In this document: piece by piece, positions 27,472 through 39,952 of the stretch
Numbering within the stretch: position 1 is the stretch's first letter
Layout: every line of letters begins with the position of its first letter
Assembly (NCBI GenBank): GCA_013180625.2
Contig: SNVD02009484.1
Span: forward strand, 186,001-250,000
Direction: 5' to 3'
DNA from: Boswellia sacra
Lineage: Eukaryota; Streptophyta; Magnoliopsida; Sapindales; Burseraceae
Length of the DNA: 64,000 nucleotides
The notes under the pieces: model-generated
Seen by the model: only the letters and a program-made list of their open reading frames with translations
Database searches by the model: none
What the model was told of the DNA's origin: nothing
Translations under genes and position numbers: made by a program

Positions 27472-29254
27472 CTATGATTGCCCAGGAGGTCTTCTAGAGT
27501 TCCCAGCTCTCCTGCAGCAAGGAATTCAAACCAAAAAAAAAAAAAAAGGAACTTTCAATTAGCTTTAAATAATTACTGATCTTACAAGATTTGATTAACT
27601 ATTATAAACTTTTTCTACAGCGCCAATAGATGTTATATATTTACATCCAAATGCATTGAATGTTAAATGCAAATAAAGTGATTCCAAGTTCCAACTATAT
27701 GTTTGTTTGTTGTCATAATGCTAATTGATTAAAAAAAATAATATGCTTCTGAAAGTGAAGTGTGCTACACAATTCATACCTAATCAGGTAAAATGTTATG
27801 TTACTTCAAGTTTGTGGCTCTCAAGTCTAGTGATAAAGGAGATAAAGAATAAGAGAAAAGCAAGACGCCATAAAAAAGCTTGTAAAGGCCTCATAAATGT
27901 AGAGAACAAAATAAAATGTTAATTAACTTTAAAGAAAACAAGATTTAGGGCCGGGTTAGGGAAGGAATAAAGTGGAGAAACAGACTTTATTCCACTTTTC
28001 TTGGTAACATAAGGTTAAGTGGGGTTAAATTAATTAAAACGTTCTTAATTACACAGTAACTGATGCTAAAAGACTATGATACAAGAACACAATATAACAG
28101 TAAAAGCACGAAATACCCTGACAGATAGATAGGACATTATAAAATCATTCAAGTAAAGCAAAGGGCAGTATGCAGGGCCTGCGCTTGCTGGGTACTGGAA
28201 ATTAAATATGTGTGTCTTGATTTGAAAATATAGGAAAAATGATTTTATACGCTCAACTGAACTGATGAATTGCTTAATTAGTCACGTATCATAATAACCC
28301 TGGAATCACATTCCGGCAGCTTCCATACAAGGAATTTCTTAGAGAAAGGGAAGATATTATTTATGCAAAGCAAATTTGCCGGTAGCTCTCTACCCTGTAG
28401 TAGTTAATTTATATATGTGGAATGGAATCAAGTTGTTTGAAAAGTCATGAAAGCTATATGCATGGCTCTAATTGAAAGCTAGAAATAATATTCCAAGAGG
28501 AGATAGTTTGAGCTAGTAATTTGTAGGTAAAGAAAAAACAAATGCAATTAATTAACGTCCTTATTGATTCTTTCTTATATATAATAACATCAGAAACATA
28601 CTATAAACAATGTTTGCACATATGCTTAATGGGGAATTACTTTTGCTGAATAGATTTGGTTGCATGATATATGCCAAACATTAATAAGCACTTAAAAAAA
28701 AAGTCTAATAGTGTAAATCATATTCAATTAAAGTATACGTACTAAGAGTGAAAAATGATATTATTTTAAAATTTATAATAAATTATACATATATTATTTC
28801 TTATGATTTATAAATTATATGCCGTTGTATTAAAATGTACCATATCAACTGATGCATCTTAAACTTTTCTTTTCTTCTGACAAGATATAAGATATATATA
28901 AAAATACAAAATAAAAGCTGCAAACTCAGATGAATTTAAAAACAAAGATGAACATATATGTATGCTCTATATATTTAATTATTAAGATATAAATAAGTAC
29001 CTGTTATGAATAGGATCTGGTCCGTTGGGAACTCTTCTTTTGCTCATGCAGTTGAGATCCAACTCTGGATTGTCAATCGACTTGTCTCTACCTAAAGCAT
29101 CAACATGGTCCAGATTTCTGGTGGACTGAGTCGTTAATGCTGTTGTCACTTTGCTTCCTCCACTGTCAAGGCTTCCAACTAACAATAGGCAGATAAAACC
29201 GACTGCAAGTACTGCTCCAAACAAGACCTTAAAGAACCAATAACGACTGCCCAT
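27472..29254 (-). CDS. CLE25: CLE25-like signalling peptide precursor, two exons
   Basis: Exon 1 runs from the ATG at 29254 to 29001 and exon 2 from 27511 to 27472, with a 1489-nt GT-AG intron. Together they encode 97 residues. The precursor has a short N-terminus, a hydrophobic signal segment (about residues 8-28, FKVLFGAVLAVGFICLLLVG), a variable middle and the CLE motif at residues 73-84, RRVPNGPDPIHN. After it comes a short tail supplied by exon 2 (RAGNSRRPPGQS). The motif differs from Arabidopsis CLE25 (RKVPNGPDPIHN) only by K to R at its second position, and the basic SRRPP tail fits the same subgroup. CLE peptides are cut out, proline-hydroxylated and sensed by CLV1/BAM-type receptor kinases. 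Arabidopsis CLE25 acts in vascular tissue and as a root-to-shoot dehydration signal. The ATG at 29254 is chosen because no ATG lies upstream in frame. If exon 2 were missed, the frame would run into the intron and end in YLFIS. The symbol is by motif similarity only. Confidence 0.9.
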
Positions 29255-32200
29255 GTTTTTCCCACCCAATAAATAATTGAGATTATTCTTTTATATATTA
29301 TGGGGGAGAAGTTGGTTGTACTTCTAGGGCATAAAAATATATGAAGACACAACTCAGAAGAAGATTATAATTGCATGAGAATTCTAATGCATACTGATGC
29401 CTGTGAGGGAAAGGAAGGAAAAAGAGAAGGGAAGAGAAGGGAAGGTGGGCTAAGGGCCTAAGGCAAGTATTTTTTTGGGCGTAGTTTTTTACTTCATGAC
29501 TTAGGAGTGGTTGGTATTCTTTATAGGTAGGGGCGAATATCTCTTGCATGCACTTTCTCGAACCGAGAGAGAGAGAGAGAGGAAGAGAGAGCTTTGCTGG
29601 GTTTCGAACGTGCCACGGAGGGAGCCCCTTGGCTTTATACTGCCAAGGTGCCAATACGACACTCATCTTTTGCTTTGATTTGTGTATTTTCATGCACTTA
29701 ACGACACCAAAAGACGCTCACTATCATCTCTTACGTACAGCCGGATGAGAAAGCAAGGTATATATTTAGACCATCCCAAGTGACTTGCGATTCTCTTATC
29801 ACAGGCACAAGAGTTGGAAGGGATCTGTAGTCCATGTGCAAGCTTAAGATTGCGGGCAATTTTTCTTTCAATAATAAATTTACGTGCACAAATGTGCTCA
29901 ACAGAAATTAAATCCTTTTGGACTGCCTGTATATAATTTTATTTTAATTGATGACAAAGCCTATAATACGTGTGGTAGGCAGGTTTTATAGTATCTAACA
30001 ACTTAATCAAAAGGTTAACCTGATAGTTAATGACGTACTCTAAACTTAAGTGGATGAATAAGGACTTAAATCAAGTCATTTTTAACTCTAAAATAATTAT
30101 ATCCTACAATTAAAACATCGGGTTATTTCAAAACATTAAAATTTAATTGGGACGTCTGGAAGTTCTATAACCATTGAGAGTGAGTACAAATTGCGCACCA
30201 TGAAAGACACATATAACTTTGAAGAATCTCTCTTCCAATTCCAATGAATGGGGGGTGAGGTCAGCTAGCCTTCGTAGAATTATACGTACTAGTATCTTTC
30301 CACAAACAATTGAGACTATATAGATATGATGTGAGATTGAGATTGACTAACTAGTACAGCTTCTCTGGCAAATTTAACACTCTTTTTTCTTCTGTTCCTT
30401 TTTCTTTTTCTTTTTTCTTTTTTTAAATCTTTTTGACTTATCTAAATTGGGCACCAAGTCACCGACCTATAGTTTCAGGAACCTTCCAAATTCTATTATT
30501 GACTACTGAGCAAAGCTTCCGTCCTTCCATTCCATTAAGGCCATGCAGTCAAGCACCTGCTATATATATCATCGTATTTCACTGTTAAGTTTGCCAATAT
30601 TGTGAAAGTACAGATATTAATATACCTAGCTTTAATGTCGACATGTATATTTACTTTACAGTGACGGCCAGCCATGCGTGCATGGTCCACATTTATGCCT
30701 TAGTCACTTGAACCACTCCTTGTTGTGAGTGTTAGCTAGTTCAATACGGAGTGTCTCTCTGTTTGACCATGATATGATCTTAAAGAATATATATCTGAAG
30801 ATTGAATATATAAGAAAGATGTATATGAATAATGAATATGAGCTAGAATAGACTGACGTAGAAGCTGGTTCCTTTGCAAGCCTTTAACTAGCTAGGAGAA
30901 TATTGTATCGCATGCATAGTACTCCATATTGCTAAAGCATATGGCACATTTTGTCTTATCCATACCATTTGAATCCAACAGTAGAAGAATTGAGATTTAA
31001 AACTTTTGTGTTGGAGAATCCAATGCCTTCTTGCTGTAATAGCTTATCATTGAAGGTGAAGCCAGTAATCCACTAAAGAATTTTTACTCTCTATGTGGGC
31101 TAAGAGATATGCATCGATGCTCATGCTCAGCCTAACTGTACTACACATGTTAGGGTTCCACATATTTTTATAATGCAAGTGATTTTGACGTGCAATAATT
31201 GCAAAGTTATGCAATTTGTATTTAATGGCTGCGCCGCCTTTCTTTGATGAGATTGTGCGGTTTATATATATATATATATAGATATTTACGTTATTCAACC
31301 TCAAAGTAGACAGAAGAAGAAACCTTTATTGTTGGGTTTTCTTTTGTTTACACAAATTATTATCATGAAGAGATATAACACACTCGACTGCAAAAAGAAA
31401 TAAAAGTATGGTATCGTTGAGCAATCATGAAAGCATGTTTTCTATTTGAAAATGTGTAGTGTACATTATATTAAATCTTTGCTAGTCTAATTAACCAAAA
31501 ACGATATCCAATGGCACCAAAATCTTTTCCCGATACCTGCTTGATTTTTGTCTTGATTACTTAAATTTTAGCACTGTTCATTTGCTTTTGTTATGGAGTT
31601 ATTTGCAAGAAGAAATAATATGTTGTTGTCAGATTGTTTGATCTGCTTCTCCGTTGAAAAGAAGAACACACTTTGTTGAATTTAATTTTGCAGATAAAGA
31701 ATGAATTGTAATTTGAGGTTTTGACTATGAAACTTAATTAAAATTCAATATTATTCATAATTTGATTGGATATCATATTCATTGACAAGCATACTCCTCT
31801 GACATCTCGTTCCTAAACTAATCGACACACTTATGTAATCTTCCAAAGTAAATAGTATACAAAATTGACTAGTGAGGGTAAGTGAGAAATTTGGAATGGT
31901 TAGATTGTGTTTATGATGGCGATCGAGGGAAAGGAGTCAGGTATGTGATAATAAAAGAATAAAGCTAACACATATATATTATATATCTTCTTATTGGAAA
32001 TGAAAACTGTTTACATAAGATAACTTAATTTTTTAATCCAGCGGCCACCAAACCCTACATCTGGAGCAACAAACTGATCATGACATGTAATTCTTCGATT
32101 TCAAGCATCCCTTGAAAAGATCATCTTAGAAACAATTAGAACTATTACAAAAAATGGCTTTGCAGTTGATAAACTTGAACAATTCACAGTAAATACTCCC

Positions 32201-32866
32201 AGTTGGCAGCCATCACTAGCAGTGTAATAAGAATGATCTTTTCTCATCAATTGGATTTTCCGTATCTGAGAGGATTTGCATGCGTTTTTTAATTTTTTTT
32301 TTTTTTTTGGTTATGAACGTAACATCAAAGCTGCATATTAGCATATAGCAGCGGGAAGGAAATCAATTAATTAAAGTACTACTATTGCTTTATGAATTTA
32401 GGGGGATGATTATTCGATCAACTGTTTGAAGGGTTTTAGATTAATTTAATTAACTAGTTTTGTGTCTTTCATGCGGGAATCTCTCTATCTCTCTTTAGCC
32501 AGAAAGCAATTGTGTTGAGATTTTGTCTTGGTTTTAGGCGTTCTAGAATCCGAATATAGCTAGGGGTGCTTAACTTCAAATGGATCTGTCACTCTCAACA
32601 AGCTGCAAACAAAACATATATAATTCCAATCCAACCTTCAATTGTATCATTTACGTAATGAGAATATATAGGTGCATGCATGCCTAGGCCATTCAACATA
32701 TTCATTATTCAAAGTCATCGATCATATTACATATATACCAGCTCCGGAGATTACTCAGTTAACAGTCTTTTCCCTAGTCAAATTTCCATCAGCCAAATTG
32801 CTGAAGTAATAAATTTATAGATATAATTGGCTACTTAGGCAAAGTATGCAATTGCTTGAACCTTAC

Positions 32867-32908
<42 letters not shown>

Positions 32909-34970
32909 GGGGAATAGCTATAGCAGCTAGGCAACGTGGCTGCAGTGCGATGCCCTTTTCTTGCATATCATTTGAAAAGCCAAATCTTACCTTCTTTTAT
33001 GGATTCGTACACGACAACTTTGTTAAATGTTCCGCAAAATTGATAAGATTTTGTATTGAGGCTCCAATAACTGGAACATGTGCTGTAGACAGCAGGGCCT
33101 ACCAACCAAGTAATTTATTGAGATTATGCCTTCTAAACCAATGGATTTTAGGTTCGCTTTTGTGCGTAATCATGCTCTCTCTTGGCCCTCATTTAAAAAG
33201 CATTGTCAATGGCCACTGGCAGTGGGGTCATCTCAAAACATTTTTCTCGGACAAGTTTCTTAACTAGCATTTTTAATGAAGCTTATCTAGCTAGTATCTT
33301 TCTTTCATGCATGTATAAATTATAAAGAAATCGATTTATAATTATTAACTGCTTTCAACTTTACCCGTTTTGGCATATTTTCATGGTGTGGGACTGTGTA
33401 AACAGAGTTATGCTTGCGTGTCCTTCAACCAAAAAGAGAGAGAGAAATATTCAGACTTATATTAATCTCTAGATATAATTTTTTTAATTTTCTTTTCCTT
33501 TAAAGTAGCAGTCTTTCAGGGTCAAAGTATAGCCAAGTTTACCAGGCTGCGCGTATTTGTAGAATATAGCTGAAATAGTGACAACTAAGTATCAGTAGTG
33601 TTAGATTAACATCTAAACACAATCTAAAGTTTACATTCTAATTTGACAGTCCATTCGATAAAAATTCAAGAAGAAAAAAACAAAAATTAATAAGAAAAAT
33701 TACATTTTTAGTTAGATTTTTGTCATTTGGATTGCTACGTCAAGTTATAGGCTCTAGGCTATAATTATGTTGTAATAATTATATTGTAAGTCTAATATTA
33801 TTGATTAAGTATTGAACAATAGAATTGTAAAAACATGCCTCATCAAAATTTCTGCCTGTCAATACAAAATTTATATACGTGTAGAAGACAAATAATTAAC
33901 TTATCAAAATAAATATTCTAATTAAATGAATAATGTGACTGTGTGTGAAAATGCACGTGTAATTAACAAATTGGATCCTAAACAGCTCCAATGACTGACA
34001 AGTGGTACTTAAAGTACTGTTGATATATAGTTTAGTCGATTTTGATGGCATTAATTGGAAAATGAAATAGATGGAGCCTGTCCTGAAACTTATCGTTATC
34101 CCGGGTAGGCTTTGGCTGCCAAGAGTTTCTGATTAATGTTGTCCAAGTTGATTTATTCCTCATATATAATTCGAAACAAGTTCATCGTCTATTGAGTAGA
34201 AAGCAAAATCCTTATCGTAAATTTGGCCTTAAATCTTCTAATGACGTAAATAATCATCTGACAATTGGCTGATAAGGGCGTGCAAAGAACCTGGCATAAT
34301 ATTCCATGACAAATTTAGCACTAGCCAATAGCAACAAGTATCCCAATATACTTGCTACTTGCAAGCTTTGTCAACTCTTCTCTCTGTATGAATCGCACAC
34401 TTATCTTAGGCAGATCAATGAGATCATCCGATTTGAGCATGAATCTAAAATGAATTTCCATAGATGCCCAATTCTATTTGAGCACGAATCTCATGGAAGA
34501 TCAATAAGCCTTTTACATAGATCTTCTCTTGCACAAATTCTACTTCGTTTTAGGTTTAATTTCACACAATATCTTGAGTTTTATAAACAATTTTCGATTG
34601 TAATGAGCATCAATCAAACCATGAAATTAATCAACTTTAGTATTTTATTGATGGTTTAATAAATTCAATCTAATTGTGAATATAACACTAATATGAATCA
34701 ATATAACAATCAAAGACATGACTTGTGTAATACTTTGGGAAAAAAATATAAAATTACAACAAAGTTAAAGGAAATGTTTTAAGTTTTAATTAAACAAACT
34801 GTTTTTTTTTTAAATATATATACACTAAATTGTCGACTTAGCGGACAAATAAAGTGTAAAAGAGAGTTAAATTGCCGTTTTTTAAGTACAATATCATTAG
34901 AATTAAATTGTAAAGTTAAAGGTGTCAAAGGATTTTTCAAATAAAAATTATGTTTGAACTATTTGATAAC
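29255..34970. other. Long intergenic region, no gene recognised
   Basis: The first few hundred bases are the likely CLE gene promoter. On the minus strand a TATATAAAAG box sits at about 29290-29300, some 35-45 bases before the ATG, and a GA-repeat lies at 29566-29583. Beyond that the sequence is AT-rich with microsatellites: TA repeats near 31262-31280 and 32876-32902, poly-T near 32296-32309, and CTTTTTC runs near 30390-30425. Frames at 29298-29693, 32869-33267 and 34306-34659 show no family pattern or splice context. Confidence 0.5.
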
Positions 34971-36063
34971 TGATGAACACTTAAATATGTATATTTAATA
35001 AGAGCTTAATTCAACATATTGTACTAATAGTGTCATTAAATTCCTTAACTTAAAAACATATTTGTAGTCTTTGTATCTTTTGAATTAGCTTTATCTTAAT
35101 TTTAGTTTTTATAGCAGGTTCAGTAAAATACGCATAACTTTCTATTTATAGATCAGAATGATGCAAACCTTGATTTGTTGAAAAGCTGATTAAATTATCT
35201 ACAAAATTGTATTCACAAGAATCATAAAATTCGGGCTTTTAATGGATAAAAAATAGGCTTGAAATGAACCCATTTGTAGTTTCGACCCAGCCTGACCAAG
35301 CCTTCGTATTTTGACAATATCTCTTGATATATATATTCAAATCATATGAATCAAAATGCTCTAGAAAGCTGAGAGAAATATCTACAACTTTCATGAAGAC
35401 ATGTGGTCAAAGTTCTAAATATTTCGGTGTTGAATCGGTAGTCAAAATTGATACACATGATGATCCAAATTGTCAATGAGATATTTTATAATTGTTCTTT
35501 TGTAATTTGATAAGTTTGCTCCTGAATGTATTTATAAATAGATGTGCATTTTGACCCATTAGGGCATCTTAGCTCTTAGCTGGGATCTCTTAATATTGTA
35601 TTTTCTCTCTTGTGTTTTGTTCTTTTGATGTTATTAATAAATCATTTTCTTCTTGTAATTTATTTATTTATTTATTTTTGCATAATATCTTACTAAATTC
35701 TCTCTTGCTAAGGTGAAAGGGTGAAACCCTTGATATGAGAATAAGGATTTTCTAACCCTTTGATATATGCTTAATAATCATAATCTTGTGTTATTTATTT
35801 TATATGTCTCATATGTATTTTCTTAATCAATCTTAACACCGCTTATAAAGCGAAGGTCATGATTCATTATAGACAATCCTTAGCATATCTAATGCTTGGA
35901 TTCCTTCCAGACATCGTATGGTTCTCCCTTACGGACATAATTCTAGTTAGGAACCTTGATTTGTTGTAGACATATAGTGATTGACACATTGGATGCTTGA
36001 ACCTATTTATAAGAACTCGTATAAATATTGGTAATAAAATAAATATAATTCATATAACTAAAA
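34971..36063 (+). repeat. Partial LTR of the gypsy 1 family, opposite orientation
   Basis: The segment begins TGATGAACACTTAAATATG, the reverse complement of the right end of the gypsy 1 LTR. It follows that LTR (TATA-type box near 35527-35535; the CTTTATAA and ATTGACACATTGGATGCTTGA phrases near 35840 and 35980) up to TATAACTAAAATG near 36064, where similarity stops. About 290 bases of LTR are missing on the right. The upstream flank shows no polypurine tract, so it is either a 5' LTR or a solo LTR. It was cut by the next element, and the rest may lie beyond the window. Confidence 0.85.
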
Positions 36064-37420
36064 TGGGCCTAAATAATATACCTTCTGATTGGAACCTGTG
36101 AGTGAATTTTATTCACTAATTTAATACACTTAAATTTAATCTTTGTTTAATTTTTGAGTAAAATAAGGAGAAAATAATGTGCTATTTTAGTTAAATACAG
36201 ATTCTTTGGAAAGGAATTGGATTCCTAATAAAGCATATCAAAACTATGAGTAAGTAAGAGCAAATGAGGAAAAATCTAGATCTCCAAATGAGAAGGTTAG
36301 CGCTCTTGCGCAGAGTAGATGGCGCAGCAGTGCGAAATACATAAAAATAGACGCAAAATCAGAAACTTGACGCTCCAACGCAACACAAAGTGGCGCAGCG
36401 ACGTGAGGTTAAGAACAACAAACTTCATGCAACCAGAAAGTTAGTGCTCCCGTGCCATTGTAGCTATGCTCCTACATAAGTGCAATTCTGGAAAATTTCA
36501 AGATTCCTCTTTTAACTAAGATTCGACTTCTTTCTCTTATAGACTATAAATAGACGAGTTTTAGGTGTTCTTTAGGATATATATGTGTCATTATAGGTGC
36601 TTAGGAGGCAAGAAAGCAATCTACAACCCTTGGAGGCATAATTCAAGAATAATCTTCAAGGAATCTTCAAGTTCCCTAAGTCTTACTTCCTTCATTGTAA
36701 TCTATGAATACTTCTTGATTTTCTTATGTTATTTTTCTTTATATTATGAACTAAATCTCTTTTTCTAGGGTTAGGATGTAGCCAAGTTTGATACTCTATT
36801 ATTTCAATTCAATATATTAATATTCATTCAATTTCTTATTGAGTGAATTTTTCATGTGTTTAATGCTTGTGATGGTTTGGCCAACTATTGCATGATTTGA
36901 GATATAAATTAGACTGAAAAGCTAATTTATATTAGTCCTTGATTGATTCACCATAAACTCACATAAGATAGAAATATAATTGTGATTTGTGCAACCCTAT
37001 AAGATTTATTATGCTTAATGGATATTTATAGGCTACAGAGATGTGATTCTCCCTATTAATAGACATTGTTGTTACTTGAAAAAGAATAACAAATACCTTA
37101 TAGAAATTGGTTGGCGACAAGGTTGATGAACATTAATTGAATTGGAATAAATAATAGAGTGGATAACTTAGGTGAAACCTGATACCCTAGAGCTTAATCC
37201 ATTGAATTTATCTCAATTTAATTTAAATCTAGTTTCTTCACTTAGTGTTTAAATTTTTCCCATTTTAGTTAGCTAATTCCTTTAAATTTGTTATTTATTC
37301 AAATAAAATCAAAGCTAGATTAAGTTTAGTAGTTAATAACCAATCCTTGTGGGAATGATAACTCACTCATCATTATATTACTTGTTTCGATTTTGTGCAC
37401 TTGCGGATTTTTGCATAACA
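36064..37420 (+). repeat. 5' LTR of gypsy 2
   Basis: The right end is firm: GCATAACA followed by the AGTTTT spacer and primer site. The left end is placed at TGGGCCTAAAT, where the older LTR is interrupted, but a start matching the inverse of the right end (TGTTATGC) is not present, so the boundary could be some bases off. A TATA box (CTATAAATAG, about 36544-36553) follows a cluster of GCGC-type motifs (36290-36480). The partner LTR lies outside the window. Confidence 0.65.
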
Positions 37421-37426
37421 AGTTTT

Positions 37427-37444
37427 TGGCGTCGTTGTCAAGGA
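37427..37444 (+). promoter_or_regulatory. Primer-binding site of gypsy 2 (tRNA-Asp type, mutated)
   Basis: TGGCGTCGTTGTCAAGGA lies six bases after the LTR end. It matches the 3' end of tRNA-Asp (TGGCGCCGTTGCCGGGGA) except for four transitions. Offset and sequence mirror the site of gypsy 1 (13945-13962), supporting a shared lineage. Confidence 0.75.
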
Positions 37445-37542
37445 TTGTTTTTATTAATATTAGACTAAATAACCTGATTTTAGTTTGAATTTTATTTTCG
37501 ATTTTCCCTAAGTTTTGCTTTGTTTGATATTTGGTAGTTGCA

Positions 37543-37634
37543 TGCGAAAGTTTGGAGATAAGGACTTATTAACTTTGGATTCTGAGATAGATCGAACCTG
37601 TCAAAAGAATAGAAAGGAAAAGCCCAAAAAATCT
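37543..37634 (+). pseudogene. gypsy 2 gag, first 30 codons, cut by CACTA insertion
   Basis: An ATG at 37543 opens a short hydrophilic frame (MRKFGDKDLLTLDSEIDRT...) that runs to the left end of the CACTA element at 37635. The frame resumes in phase at 48027, once one copy of the 3-base target site is discounted. This shows the element entered an open gag gene. Confidence 0.7.
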
Positions 37635-37925
37635 CACTACTACAAAAATGCTTATTGATGAGTGTTGAAAATGGACAATGATGATAGTTTGAAACACTAA
37701 TCTATGCACCTGACATCGTAAGGGTGCTTCAAAATGATGACGGTTTCAAACACTCATCTTTTGACGTATAAACAATGACAGTTGTTTTTTAAAACTGTCA
37801 TTGTTTTATGTTTAAACTGTCTTTGTCAAACATATACAATGATAGTTTATTTCTAAACAACACTCATCTTTGTAAAAATGAAATGTTAAATAATGACAGT
37901 CTTATTGTTTACAACCCTCATCTTA

Positions 37926-39272
37926 TTGATTTTTAAATTTAAAAAAATAAAATATTTTATTTAAATATTATAGATGCTCCTGATTAATTATTGTTATATT
38001 GAAACTCATAGATACATATACAAAAAATTCATGAATCTAATTTATAGCCAAAAGTACATAACTTCCACACATTTAAACAAATTTCAATGCAACCTAGAGT
38101 AAACAACAAAATCTTCAAAATAAAGTGCTTCATCAACAAGCATGGTTGCTTTAAAAAACTGCAAAAAGATAGGTCTTTCACCACGATTCCTTCCAAAAAC
38201 TGCAAAACAAGAACACATTTTTAGCAATAAAGCAACAAAAGCTATACGAAAAAAAATTTAAGATACTGTATAGTGTGACTAACTATCTTATATAAATTAC
38301 AATAACAAAAAAAACGAAAAAGAATATATATTAAAAAATAGATAGATTTACATGTCACACGATAAAGAAGTCATAAGATCAGCCTCTCCAAAACTATTTC
38401 TTTCTCAAAGATCAGTAGTAGCACAATGATCCAACTACATTAAAAAATAAAAAGGAAAAATAAATAACATGTAAAGTGTATACTTCAACACTTAATTATA
38501 TAATAAAAAATTAAGACATTTATAAACATATTATATATAACAATAACCACTTTTTAACAATTATAAAAAATAATATATCTATTGAAACTAAAAATCATAC
38601 ATATGCATACGACAACCAAGATTACCAATCTATCTACATAAGAGAACTTAGAAGATGTCAAAATAGCTCTAAAGGATCAAAATCTTTAGAAACAAGTGAC
38701 TAGGATATCCTAAATAAGTCTAGAAGTCAATAATTATAAATCAGAAAATGAATTTGCAAAACTGATTCCCATACATTGTAGCACTGCTAATGCACATAAA
38801 AAAAGATAAATATAAATATACCAAGTAACATGCTTCATAGCCCCAAAAACTACAAGACAACCTAAGTCCACCAAGGATAAGCATTAACCAAAAATTAATT
38901 AAAGTCTAGGAAAATTACATAATAAATGAGAAATTTTTTTGTACAGACCCTGCTATTATAATCCTACACTAACAAGCAAAGAACTGGATCTTTTGCAAAT
39001 GATTTAGTCAAGAAATAATTTAAAGAAAAAACTTAAACTTAGAATCACAAAAGGAGGCAAGGAAGTTTTTCAAAAGCCAAACTAAAGAAATAGTTTGATG
39101 AAGTGCAAACTGAATTTAATTGTTTGGATCTGAACACATAGGCTCATCTTAATCTATATTGTTAATTAATTAATTGAATGGGAGATTCTTCAGGATTTGA
39201 CATAGTCATTTGGCTTCATTATAAATAACCAATAATCTCAAAATGTAGTATCAATTATTATCATTTAAAATC
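37926..39272. other. Left arm of outer CACTA, no gene seen
   Basis: The sequence is AT-rich and lacks a convincing reading frame on either strand. There are no recognisable exons or structured repeats beyond short A/T runs. It may derive from unrecognised captured intron or UTR sequence, but nothing proves this. Confidence 0.45.
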
Positions 39273-39938
39273 ATTCACTACAAGAATTTTTTGCATATTT
39301 GTCATTTTACAATTTTTTTATTTGACGGTTTTTAAAAAAAGTGAGAAATATGACACGGGTATAGAAGTCAAACCTACCTATTCATCTTATTTGTCACTTT
39401 TTGTCTTAATTTAATCACATATTTATCACATATTTATAAAAGTGACAAGTATATGAATACGTAATCTTTCCCTCTTCCCTCTCACATTTCACTCTATTTT
39501 TTCATTTCCCCCTATCTTCTCAATTTTTCTTTTCAAATATGTGAATATAATATTTTGAATTTTAATAAAATAAAGAAGTTATAAATGTCAAAATATTGAT
39601 TAAATAATATAATTTGATGTTTCAATTAAAATTAAGAGTTTTAAAATCCTTAAATAAAAGATAATATTATTGTATATATGAAAAAAAATTTAGATATTAA
39701 ATTATAGAAAAGTAAAATTTTAAACATGGAAATTGTATGAAATAAATAAGATTATTTTATAATTTCAAAGTGATCAAAATCACATTATTTAAATTTTTTC
39801 GATAAAAATTAAAGAATTAAGAATCTCAAATAAATTTTATTTTGAAATAATATGATATTTGTGTTTAAGTAAAAATTATTATAATCTAATTTAAAAATGA
39901 AATTAAATCAAATAGTGCTAAAAAAACCAATAATACCA

Positions 39939-39952
39939 AAACGACGTCGTTT
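39939..39952. promoter_or_regulatory. 14-bp perfect palindrome AAACGACGTCGTTT
   Basis: The palindrome centres on GACGTC, the ACGT core bound by TGA/CREB-type bZIP factors. It stands just before the start of more GC-balanced sequence (39960-40140) inside the inner CACTA element. It may be a promoter element brought in with captured sequence. This is a motif-only call. Confidence 0.4.

Noticed and set aside
29298..29693. A 131-codon minus-strand frame upstream of the CLE gene
   Set aside because: It overlaps the likely CLE promoter and a GA microsatellite, and its text is low-complexity. No conserved pattern is visible.
32869..33267. A 132-codon plus-strand frame in the long intergenic region
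   Set aside because: It begins in a TA microsatellite (YIYIYI), has no family pattern and no splice or promoter context, so it was treated as chance.
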